Assembly: GCF_004348665.1 (NCBI RefSeq)
Contig: NZ_SMKM01000002.1
Coordinates: 1-64,000 of the forward strand
DNA from: Actinomadura sp. GC306
GTDB lineage: Bacteria; Actinomycetota; Actinomycetes; Streptosporangiales; Streptosporangiaceae
Direction: 5' to 3'
DNA: 64,000 bases
Part shown: piece by piece, positions 44,509 to 55,400 of the stretch
How the letters are laid out: each line of letters begins with the position of its first letter
How positions within the stretch are numbered: position 1 is the stretch's first letter
Made by a program: the position numbers and the translations under genes
The notes under the pieces: generated by a model
What the model was told of the DNA's origin: nothing
Database searches by the model: none
What the model saw: the letters and a program-made list of their open reading frames with translations, nothing else

Positions 44509-46014
44509 ATGAGTGCTCGCGGACCCGCCGTGGACCGGCTGCTCCCCCTGGCCGGGCTGCCCGCCCTGGACGTGCCCGCGGCGGAGCTGGAGCGGGCCCG
44601 GGAGCTGGCCGTGCGGCACGGGATGACGCGCGAGGCGGATGTGGACCTCGCCGACCCCGTCATCGCGCGGGTGGAGCGGTTCGCCGCCGAGGGCGACCGG
44701 CCCGCCGTCAGCGACGGCGACGGCGTGCTCTCCTACGCCGGCCTCGCCGAGCGGGCGCGCCGGCTGGCGGCGCTGCTGCGGGAGGAGGGCGTCGAGCCCG
44801 GCACGGTCGTCGGTGTCGGCGGCCCCCGCTCGGCCTCCGTCATCGCCGCGTTCCTCGCGATCGAACTGGTCGGCGCGCTCTACGTGCCCGCCGACGAGAC
44901 GTGGCCGGCCGGGCGCGTCCGCGACGTCCTCGGGCAGGCCGGCGCGTCGGTGCTGCTCCTGGACGGCGCCGGCGCCGACGTGGCCGCGCTGCGGGAGGGC
45001 GCGGCCGAGGCCGGCTGCCGGGTCGTGTCCGCCACCGCGGCGGACGGCCTGGCCCCGTGGCCCGGCGAGCCCCGCCTGGACGGCCTCGACCAGCCCCGCT
45101 ACGTCCTGTTCACCTCGGGCTCGACGGGCCGCCCGAAGGGCGCGGTGGTCGAGCACCAGGGCATGGTCAACCACCTCTGGGCCAAGATCGTCGACCTGGA
45201 GCTGACCGGCGCGGACGTCGTGGCGTTCACCGCCCCGCTCGGCTTCGACATCTCGATCTGGCAGATGCTCTGCCCGCTGCTGCTCGGCGGCCGGGTGGAC
45301 GTCGTCGACGACGAGACCGGGCACGATCCCGTCGCGTTCGCGCGGGCCGTGGACGAGCGCGGCATCACCATCGTCGAGCTCGTCCCGACCATGGTCAGGC
45401 ACCTGCTCGACGACCTGGCCCCGGGCAGCCTGCCCGGCATGCGGTGGATGATCGCGACCGGCGAGGAGCTCCCCGCGGAGCTGTCGCGGCGCTGGCTGGA
45501 CGCGATGCCGCACGCCCGCCTCCTGAACGCCTACGGCCCCACCGAGTGCTCCGACGACGTCACCCACCACACGGTGACCGCCGGCGACCTGCGGCTGCTG
45601 CGCCTCCCGATCGGGACGCCGGTCGTCAACGCCCGCCTGTACGTGCTGCGGGAGGAGGACGACGGGACGTGGGCGGCGTGCGACGCGGGCGAGACCGGGG
45701 AGCTGTTCGTCGGCGGCGTGGTCGTCGGGCGCGGCTACCTGGGCAACGACGAGCGGACGCGCGAGGCGTTCTACCGCGACCCGTTCGGCGACTCCCCGAC
45801 GGGCCGCCTCTACCGGACGGGCGACGCGGTGCGGCTGCTCGGCCCGGGGGAGGGCGGCGAGGACCGTCCCACCCTGCAGTACCTCGGCCGCGTCGACCGG
45901 CAGGTCAAGATCGCCGGGGTGCGGATGGAGCTGGGGGAGATCGAGGCGGTGCTGCAGCGGCACCCCTCGGTGGGGGCCGCCGCCGTCGTCGTGCACGAGT
46001 ACCCCGCCGGGTGA
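44509..46014 (+). CDS. Stand-alone NRPS adenylation core, ends between motifs A8 and A9
   Basis: 501 residues; ATG 44509 has CGGAGAG five bases upstream. Adenylation motifs A2-A8 are intact: [56 protein letters not shown] and GRVDRQVKIAGVRMELGEIE. The protein then ends after AAVVVHEYPAG. Motif A9 (LPxxMVP) and the A10 Lys needed for catalysis are missing. The 450 bases after it hold no such motif in any frame. NRPS module 3 has exactly the missing piece (54220-54405) and no core, so the two may act as one split domain. The pocket code reads D-I-W-E-I-T-A-D-D. Three acidic residues fit a cationic substrate such as Dap. Confidence 0.88.
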   Translation: MSARGPAVDRLLPLAGLPALDVPAAELERARELAVRHGMTREADVDLADPVIARVERFAAEGDRPAVSDGDGVLSYAGLAERARRLAALLREEGVEPGTVVGVGGPRSASVIAAFLAIELVGALYVPADETWPAGRVRDVLGQAGASVLLLDGAGADVAALREGAAEAGCRVVSATAADGLAPWPGEPRLDGLDQPRYVLFTSGSTGRPKGAVVEHQGMVNHLWAKIVDLELTGADVVAFTAPLGFDISIWQMLCPLLLGGRVDVVDDETGHDPVAFARAVDERGITIVELVPTMVRHLLDDLAPGSLPGMRWMIATGEELPAELSRRWLDAMPHARLLNAYGPTECSDDVTHHTVTAGDLRLLRLPIGTPVVNARLYVLREEDDGTWAACDAGETGELFVGGVVVGRGYLGNDERTREAFYRDPFGDSPTGRLYRTGDAVRLLGPGEGGEDRPTLQYLGRVDRQVKIAGVRMELGEIEAVLQRHPSVGAAAVVVHEYPAG

Positions 46015-46082
46015 ATCGTCACGCTGTGTAAGCACATTGGGTGGAACGGGTTGTGAACCTTTGTCACCCGGCGAGCGTCGTG

Positions 46083-46102
46083 GCGCCCCGCACCTGGGGC
46101 GC
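46083..46102 (+). terminator. Hairpin after the adenylation-core gene
   Basis: GCGCCCC and GGGGCGC form a perfect seven-base stem with a six-base loop, 68 bases after the adenylation-core stop. It probably ends that transcript, so the NRPS gene would have its own promoter. Confidence 0.55.
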
Positions 46103-46202
46103 TCACCGGCCGTTTTGTCACTCCTGTTAGCAATGGGGCAGGTCAAGTTCTGCTTTTGAGGGGATTGCGAGGCATGTGGCGGACTGGTTGACTGTGGCTC
46201 CG

Positions 46203-46216
46203 CTACTCCTGAGTAG
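46203..46216. promoter_or_regulatory. 14-bp palindrome in the NRPS upstream region
   Basis: CTACTC-CT-GAGTAG has perfect six-base arms and lies about 250 bases before the NRPS start. A looser CTAC...GTAG element (44391-44408) is in the sbnA/adenylation-core promoter gap. A shared regulator is possible but unproven. Confidence 0.35.
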
Positions 46217-46464
46217 AGCATGGGGCCAGAGCGGCCCCGGTCGTGGGGCGGAAAGCGGCGGCGCTCTGTATTGGCGGGAGCACAGGGCGTCCGATCCCGG
46301 GTTCACGCGGGCCGATCGCGTTCCCGGAAAGGCTCGGGGTGAAAGGGGACGGGGAACAGCCCGATTTGTGTGGTCATTCTCTTTAGTTTTCTGCCCGCCG
46401 GCGCCGGGCCGGTGCCGGCCGCGGGCGTGAAGCCAACCCCCTTCGACCGGGAAAGTGCCGCTTG

Positions 46465-49400
46465 ATGTCCACCGAGTACGTTCCTCTTTCGGCCGCTCAG
46501 CGGAGCGTCTGGTACGCGCAGCAACTGGCGCCCGAAACGCCGATCGACATTGCGCAGTACATCGAGATCGAGGGGCCGGTCGACCACGCGCTGTTCGACC
46601 GGGTGGCGCGTATAGCGGCGCACGAGTCGCTCGCGATGAACGCGCGCCTCGTCGAGGTGGACGGGATCCCGCACCAGATCCTCGACCCGGACGCGACGGC
46701 GACGATCCCCCTCGTGGACCTGTCCGGCGAGCCCGACCCGGACGCCGCCGCGCGGGCGTGGATCGCGGCGCGGATGGCCGAGCCGCTGCCGCCGGACGGC
46801 GAGCGGCTGTACCGCACCGCGCTGCTGCGGCTGTCCCCGGAGCTGCACCGCTGGTTCCTGCGCGCCCACCACGCGGCGCTGGACGCCTACAGCGGCCTGA
46901 TGATCAGCCGCCGCGCCGCCGAGATCTACACGCTGCTCGCGAACGGCGGCGAGTACGACCCCGGGGAGCTCGGCGACTTCCGCGCCGTCCTCGCCGAGGA
47001 GGACGCCTACCGGGCGTCGGAGAAGTTCGAGCGCGACCGCGCCTACTGGCTGGAGCGGTTCGCCGACCGCCCGGTCGCGGTGTCGCTCGCGGACTGCATG
47101 GCCGAGCCGACCGCCGGCTACCTGAGCCGCAGCACCGTCGTCCCGCCGGACGAGACGGCGGCGCTCGCGGCCGGCGCCCGCCGGCTGCGCACCGCCGCGC
47201 CGGGCCTGGCGATCGCCGCGACCGCCGCCTACGTGGCGCGGATGACCGGGACCGAGGACGTCGTCCTCGGCCTCGCGGTCAGCGGGCGGGTGTCCGCCGC
47301 GTCGCGCGAGACGCCCGCGATGCTGTCCACGGTGCTGCCGCTGCGGGTGAGCGTCCGGCCCGGGATGACCGTGGAGGAGCTGGTCCGGACGGCGACCCGG
47401 GCGACCGCGCGGGTGCTGCGCCACCAGCGGTACCGCCGCGAGGACCTGCTGCGCGACCTGCGGCTGCTCGGCGAGCGCCGCCGCCTGCACGGGCCGGTCA
47501 TCAACGTCATGGCCTTCGACTACCGGCTCGACTTCGCGGGCCTGCCGGCGCGGACGCACGCCATCACGACCGGCCCGGTCGACGACCTGTCGATCAACAT
47601 CTACGACAACTTCGACGGGACGGGCATGCGCGTCGACTTCGACGCCCACCCCGACCTGTACGGCGAGGACCAGGTCTCGGCGCACCTGGAGCGCTACGTC
47701 CGGTTCCTGCGGACCCTCGGCGACGCCGACCCGGCCACGCCGCTCCGCGAGATCGGGCTGCTGGACGACGCCGAGCGCGCCCGCGTCCTGGACGAGTGGA
47801 ACGACACGGCGCTGCACGTCGAGCCCGGCGTCGTCCCCGGCCTGTTCGAGGCCCAGGCCGCCCGCACCCCGGCCGCGCCCGCCGTGACGCACGGCGACAC
47901 CACGCTGACCTACCGGGAGCTGGACGAGCGCGCCAACCGCCTCGCCCACCACCTGATCGGCCGCGGGATCGGCGCCGAGGACTTCGTCGCGCTCGCCCTG
48001 CCCCGGAACACGGACCTGGTCGTCGCGGCGCTCGCGGTGCTGAAGGCGGGCGCCGCCTACCAGCCGGTCGACCCGGCGTACCCGGCCGGCCGCATCGCGT
48101 ACATGCTGGAGGACGCCGCCCCCGCCTGCGTCATCACGACCTCCGGCGCGGACCTGCCCGGCACCACCCCGCGCGTCCTGCTGGACGACCTCGACCTCGG
48201 CGCCCACCCGGCGACGGCGCCCACCGACGCCGACCGCGTCCGGCCCCTGCGCCCCGGCAACGCGGCCTACGTCATCTACACGTCCGGTTCGACGGGCCGG
48301 CCGAAGGGCGTCGTCGTCTCGCACGCCAACGCCGTCGACCTGTGCGCCTGGGCGAACCGGGACTTCGGCCCCGAGCGCCTCGCCCGCGTGCTGTTCTCCA
48401 CGTCGCTGAACTTCGACGTGTCGGTGTTCGAGTGGCTGGCCCCGCTCACGGCCGGCGGGCACATCGAGGTCGTCCGCGACCTGCTCGACGTGGCGGAGCG
48501 CGGCGGCTGGAAGGGGACGCTGATCAGCGGCGTCCCGTCCGCGATGTCGGCGCTGCTCGCGACCGGCTCGCTCCGTTCGGAGGCTGTTGCCGGGGGGTCT
48601 GGGGGGTCGTCCCCCCAGATCCAGCTTGAGGCGGGCGACATCGTGCTCGCCGGGGAGGCGCTGCCCGCGAGGCTCGTCCACGACCTGCGCGCACTCGCCC
48701 CGGACGCCCGCATCTCCAACATCTACGGCCCGACCGAGGCGACCGTCTACGCCACCGCCTGGTACGACGACGGCAACGCCGGGGGGCACGCGCCGATCGG
48801 CGCGCCGATCGCCAACACCCGGGCCTACGTCCTGGACGCGGCGCTCGAACCCGTCCCGGCCGGGGTGCCCGGGGAGCTGTACCTGGCGGGGGACGGGCTG
48901 GCGCGCGGCTACCTGAACCGCCCGGAGCTGAGCGCAGACCGGTTCGTGGCGTGCCCGTTCGGGAAACCCGGCGAGCGCATGTACCGGACGGGTGACCTGG
49001 TCCGCTGGCGTCAAAGCAGTTCCCGGGGGGCGTGGGGGGTCGCCCCCTCGCAGGGACACGGCGCCGGGCAGATCGAGTACCTCGGCCGGCTCGACCACCA
49101 GGTGAAGGTCCGGGGCTTCCGGATCGAGCTCGGCGAGATCGAGACGGCGCTGTCCGCGCACCCGGCGGTGACGCAGAGCGTCGTCGTCGCCCGCGAGGAC
49201 GCCGCCGGCGACACCGTCCTCGTCGGGTACGCGGTGGCGGACGGCGCCGGCCCCGCCGAGCTGAAGCGGTCCCTGGCGGCGGTGCTGCCCGAGTACATGG
49301 TGCCGTCCGCGGTCGTCGTGCTGGACGCGATGCCGCTGAACCCGAACGGCAAGCTCGACCGCGCGGCGCTGCCCGAGCCCGACCTGGCCCCGGCCGCCGA

Positions 49401-52400
49401 GGGCCGCGCCCCGCGCGACGCCCGCGAGGAGGTCCTGTGCGCGGCGTTCGCCGAGGTCCTCGGCGTGGAGCGGGTCGGCATCGACGACAACTTCTTCGAC
49501 CTCGGCGGCGACTCCCTCAAGGCCACCCGCGTCGTGTCCCGGGCCCGCTCGGCGCTGAAGGCGGACCTCGGCGTCCGCGCCCTGTTCGAGGCGCCGACCG
49601 TCGCCGCCCTCGCGGAACTGCTCGCGGGGACCGGCGCGGACGCCCGGCCCGAACTCGTCCCGGTCGAGCGGGACGGGCTCGTCCCGGTCTCGTACGCGCA
49701 GCGGCGGCTGTGGTTCATCCACGACCTCGAAGGCCCCTCCGCGACCTACCACATCCCGATCCCGCTGCGGCTGACGGGCGACTTCGACCTCGCCGCCGTG
49801 CGCGCCGCGATGCGCGACGTCATGGCGCGGCACGAGGCGCTGCGCACCGTGTTCACCGAGGTCGAGGGGGAGCCCTACCAGCGCGTCCTCGGGCCGGACG
49901 AGATCACCCTCGAACCCGAGATCGCCGACTGCGACCCGGCCGGGCTGGAGGCGGCCGTGTTCGCGGCGGCGACCCGCGGGTTCGACCTGGCCGCCGAGCC
50001 GCCGGTCCGCGCGCACGTCTTCCGGATCGCGGACGGCGAGCACCTGCTCCTGCTGGTGCTGCACCACATCGCCGGCGACGGCTGGTCGATGGAGCCGCTC
50101 GCCGCCGACCTCATCACGGCCTACGCGGCCCGCGCCGCCGGCGCGGAGCCGGCGTGGGCGCCGCTGCCGGTGCAGTACGCCGACTACTCCGTCTGGCAGC
50201 GCGACCTCCTCGGTGACGAGAACGACCCGGGCAGCCTCGCCGCGCGGCAGTTCGCGTACTGGCGGGAGGCCCTCGCCGGACTCCCCGAGGAGCTGGGCCT
50301 GCCCGCCGACCGGCCCCGCCCGGCGCGCGCCACCTACCGGGGCGCCCAGCACGCGTTCGCCCTGCCGCCCGAGCTGCACGCCGAGCTGGCCGCGCTCGGC
50401 CGCGAGCACCGCGCCAGCATGTTCATGGTGCTGCAGGCCGCGCTCGCCGGGCTGTTCACCAGGCTCGGCGCCGGGACCGACGTCCCGATCGGCTCCCCGG
50501 TCGCGGGCCGCCAGGACGAGGCCCTGAACGACCTGGTCGGCGTGTTCGTCAACATGCTGGTGCTGCGGACCGACACCTCCGGCGACCCGTCGTTCGCGGA
50601 GCTGCTCGGCCGCGTCCGCGACACCGACCTGGCAGCGTTCGCCCACCAGGACGTGCCGTTCGAGCGGCTCGTCGAGGTGCTGAACCCGGCGCGGTCGATG
50701 TCGCGGCACCCGCTGTTCCAGGTGATGATCTCGATGCAGAACGACCCGTCCGCGCGGGTCGAGCTGCCGGGCCTCACCGTCGCGCTGGAGCCCGTCGACC
50801 CGGGCGTGTCCCGCTTCGACCTCGCCCTCCTCGTCGACGAGCGGCACGACGCCGCCGGCGCCCCGGCCGGGATCGAATGCCGGCTGGAGTACGCGCTCGA
50901 CCTGTTCGACCCGGAGACCGCCGCGTCGATGGCGGCCGGGCTGGAGCGGCTCCTCGCGCAGGTCGCCGCCGACCCGTCGCTGCCGCTCGGCGACGTCGAC
51001 ATCCTCGACGACGCCGAACGCGGCCTGCTCCTGGAGACCTGGAACGACACGCGGCTGGACATCGCGCCCGGGCTCGTCACCGACCTGTTCGAGGCGCAGG
51101 CCGCCCGCACCCCGGACGCCACCGCGGTCATCGCGGGCGAGACCCGGCTGAGCTACGCCGAGCTGAACGACCGCGCGAACCGGCTGGCCCGGCGCCTCAT
51201 CGAGCACGGCGTCGGCCCGGAGGACTTCGTCGCCCTCGCCCTGCCCCGCGACGCCGACCTGGTGGCCGCGGCGCTGGCCGTCCTGAAGGCGGGCGCCGGG
51301 TACCAGCCGATCGACCCGGCGTACCCGGCCGACCGGATCGCCTACATGCTGGAGGACGCGGCCCCCGCCTGCGTCATCACGACCCGTTCGGTGGACCTGC
51401 CCGGCGGGACGCCCCGCATCGAACTCGACGCGCTGTCCCTCGACGGGTACTCGGGGGAGGACGTCACCGACGCCGACCGCGTCCGGCCCCTGCTGCCCGG
51501 CAACCCGGCGTACGTCATCTACACGTCCGGTTCGACGGGCCGCCCCAAGGGCGTCGTGATCTCCCACGCGAGCGTCGTGGACTTCTGCGCGGAGTCGATG
51601 GAGGGCTACGGCCCCGACCGGATGCGCCGGGTGCTGTTCTCCACGTCCCTCAACTTCGACGTGTCGGTGTTCGAGTGGCTGGTGCCGCTCACGATCGGCG
51701 GCGAGATCGAGGTCGTCCGCGACCTGCTGGAGATCGCCGAGCGCGGCGGCTGGTCCGGGACGCTGATCAGCGGCGTGCCGTCCGCGGTGTCGGTGCTGCT
51801 GTCGCGCGGCGGGCCGGACGGCGGGGTCCGGCTGGACATCGGCGACATGGCGCTCGGCGGCGAGGCGCTGCCGCCGCAGCTCGTCCGGGACGTGCGGGCG
51901 CTGCTGCCGGACGCGCGGGTCTCCAACATCTACGGCCCGACCGAGGCGACGGTCTACGTCACGGGCTGGTACGACGACGGCAACGCCGAGGGCCACGCCC
52001 CGATCGGCCGCCCGATGGTCAACACCCGCGTGTACGTGCTGGACGAGCGGCTGCGCCCCGTCCCGGTCGGCGTGCCCGGGGAGCTGTACCTGGCCGGGGA
52101 CGGGCTGGCGCGCGGCTACCTGAACCGCCCCGGCCTGACCGCCGACCGCTTCGTCGCGTGCCCGTTCGGCGGGCCGGGCGAGCGGATGTACCGCACCGGC
52201 GACCTCGTCCGGTGGAACCGCGGCGGGCACATCGAGTACCTCGGCCGCCTCGACCACCAGGTGAAGGTCCGCGGGTTCCGGATCGAGCTCGGCGAGATCG
52301 AGACGGCGCTGACGGACCACCCGGCGGTCGCGCAGAGCGTCGTCGTCGCCCGCCGCGACGCCGTCGGCGACGACGTCCTCGCCGGATACGTCGTCGGGAA

Positions 52401-55400
52401 CCCGGGCGCCCGCGTCGACCCCGCCGAGCTGCGCGCGTCCGTCGCGAAGTCGCTGCCGGACTACATGGTGCCGGCCGCGGTCGTCGTGCTGGACGCGATG
52501 CCGCTGAGCCCGAACGGCAAGCTCGACCGGGCCGCGCTGCCGGAGCCGGACTTCTCCGCGTCGACGACCTCCCGCGCCCCGCGCGACGCCCGCGAGGAGA
52601 TCCTCTGCGGGATCTTCGCCGACGTCCTCGGCCTGGAGCGGGTCGGGCCCGGCGACGGGTTCTTCGACCTCGGCGGCGACTCGCTGAAGGCGACCCGCGT
52701 CGTCGCCCGCGCCCGCGCCGCGCTCGGCGTGGAGCTGCCGGTCCGCGCGCTGTTCGAGGCGCCGACCGTCGCGGGCCTCGCCGGGCACCTCGCGGAGGCG
52801 GCGGCCGCCGCGCGCCCGGCGCTGCTGCCCGCCGAGCGCCCCGACCCGCTGCCGGTGTCGTTCGCGCAGGAGCGGCTCTGGTTCCTGAACCGCCTCGAAG
52901 GGCTCACCGCCACCTACAACATGCCGATCCCGCTGCGGCTGACCGGCGAGATCGACCCCGGCGCGATGCGGGCGGCGCTGCGGGACGTCGTCGCCCGGCA
53001 CGAGTCGCTGCGGACGCTGTTCGGCGAGGCCGACGGCGAGCCGCACCAGATCGTGCTGCCGCCCGGCGAGGCCGAGCCGGTGCTGACGGTGGGGGAGACC
53101 GACGACGTCCGGGGCGCCCTCTTCACCGACGCCACCCGCGGCTTCGACCTGGCGAGCGAGCTGCCGATCCGCGCCCACCTGTACCGGCTCGGCGCGGACG
53201 AGCACCTCCTGCTGATCGTCATGCACCACATCGCGGGCGACGGCTGGTCGATGGCGCCGCTGGCCCGCGACGTGATCACCGCCTACCTGGCCCGCCGCGA
53301 CGGCGAGGCCCCCGACTGGGCGCCGCTGCCCGTCCAGTACGCCGACTACGCCCTCTGGCAGCGCGAGCTCCTCGGCGCCGAGGACGACCCCGCGAGCCTC
53401 GCCGCGCGGCAGATCGCCTACTGGAAGGACGCCCTCGCCGGGCTGCCCGACCAGATCCGGCTGCCGGCCGACCGGCCGCGGCCCGACCGCGCGTCCTACC
53501 GGGGTTCGCAGGTCGCGTTCGAGATCCCCGCCGAGCTGGCGGACGGGCTGCGGGCGCTCGCCCGCGACCACCAGGTCAGCGTGTTCATGGTGCTGCGGGC
53601 CGCGCTCGCCGCGCTGCTGACCCGGCTCGGCGCCGGCACGGACGTGCCGATCGGGTCGCCGATCGCGGGCCGCACCGACGAGGCCCTGGACGACCTCGTG
53701 GGCGTGTTCGTCAACACGCTGGTGCTGCGGACCGACACCTCCGGCGACCCGTCGTTCGCGGAGCTGCTCGCCCGCGTCCGCGACACCGACCTCGCCGCCC
53801 ACGCGCACCAGGACGTCCCGTTCGAGCGGCTCGTCGAGGTGCTGAACCCGGTGCGGTCGCTGGCCCGGCACCCGCTGTTCCAGGTGATGCTGACCCTGCA
53901 GAACAACCCCGAGGCGTCCGTCGAGCTGCCCGGCCTGACCGTCGCCGTCGAGCCGGTGGACGCCGGGGTCGCCAAGTTCGACCTGGAGTTCATGCTGGAG
54001 GACGCCCGCGACGGCGGCGGCTTCGCGGGGACCCTCGAATACGCCCTCGACCTGTTCGACCGGGACACCGCCGAGCGCCTCGCCGGCTGGTTCCGGCGGA
54101 CCCTGGAGGCCGCCGTCGCCTCCGGCGCCGCCGTCACCGTCGCGGAGCTCGACCTCCCGGGCGCCGCCGCCCCCGCCGAGGAGTTGGTGATCGAGGGACC
54201 GGTGGCCGAGGGACCGGTGGAGAAGCGGCTCGTCGCCTACGTGGTCGCCGCGCCGGGCGAGGCGCCCGACCCGGAGGAGCTGCGCGCGCACATCCGGGAG
54301 AGCCTGCCGGAGTCGATGGTGCCCGCGGCCGTCGTCGTCCTGGACGAGATGCCGCTCACCCCGAACGGCAAGGTCGACGTCAAGGCCCTGCCGAAGCCGG
54401 CGCTCGCGGCCGTCCCGGCGACCGCGTACCGCGCCCCGTCCGGGGCGACGGAGGAGGCCGTCGCCGCGGTCTTCGCCGACCTCCTCGGCGTCGAGCGGGT
54501 CGGCGCCGACGACGACTTCTTCGCGCTCGGCGGCAACTCGCTGATCGCGATGCGGGTCGTGAGCCGCGTCCGCCGCGTCCTCGACACCGAGCTTCCCGTC
54601 CGCGCGCTGTTCGAGGCGCCGACCGTCGCGGGCCTCGCCGCGCTGCTCGGGCACGGCGCGCGGCAGGAGCCCGGACGCCCGGCGCTGGAGCCGCGCGAGC
54701 GGCCGGCATCGGTGCCGCCGTCGTACGCGCAGCAGCGGCTCTGGTTCCTCAACCGGTTCGAGGGGCCGTCGGCCACCTACAACATGCCGACCGCGCTGCG
54801 CATCCGCGGCCGGCTGGACGTGGCCGCGCTCCGCGCCGCGATCGGCGACGTCGTCGAGCGGCACGAGACGCTCCGCACGGTCCTGCCCGACAGCGGAGGA
54901 GTGCCGCGCCAGCTCGTCCTGGACCCGGCCGCGGCCCGCCCCGAGCTGGAGGTCGCCGACACGACCGAGGCGGAGCTGCCGACGCGGCTCGCCATGGCCG
55001 CCGGGTACGCGTTCGACATCTCCGCCGAGCCGCCGCTGCGCACCCACCTGTTCCGCCTCGGGCCGGACGAGCACGTCGCGCTGCTGCTCATGCACCACAT
55101 CGCGGGCGACGGCTGGTCGATGGCGCCGCTGGCCCGCGACGTCATCACCGCGTACGCGGCCCGCGCCGCCGGGGAAGAGCCGCGGTGGACGCCGCTGCCC
55201 GTCCAGTACGCCGACTACACGCTCTGGCAGCAGGACCTCTTCGGCTCCGAGGACGACCCGGACAGCCTGATCTCCCGGCAGATCGCCTACTGGAAGGACG
55301 CCCTGGCCGGGCTGCCGGAGGAGCTGCCGCTCCCCGCCGACCGGCCGCGCCCCGCGCAGGCGTCCTACCGGGGCGGCACGGCCCGCTTCCGGCTCGGCCC

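Larger units (their letters stand above)
46015..46464. promoter_or_regulatory. 450-base intergenic region before the NRPS gene
   Basis: The base composition drops towards A/T compared with both neighbours, and stops occur in all frames, so it is not coding. It holds a terminator-like hairpin (46083-46102) and a 14-bp palindrome (46203-46216), then presumably the NRPS promoter. The stretch just before the start (TTCTCTTTAGTTTTCTG near 46378-46394) is unusually T-rich for this genome. No iron box was found. Confidence 0.5.

Noticed and set aside
44509-46014. Firm Dap specificity from the pocket code
   Set aside because: I could not match D-I-W-E-I-T-A-D-D to a known code with certainty. Dap is kept only as an inference from neighbours and acidic residues.
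46015-46464. Frameshift continuation of the adenylation core
   Set aside because: All three frames after the stop have stops and no A9 (LPxxMVP) or A10 (NGK) motif, and the composition becomes non-coding. The truncation is therefore not a simple frameshift.
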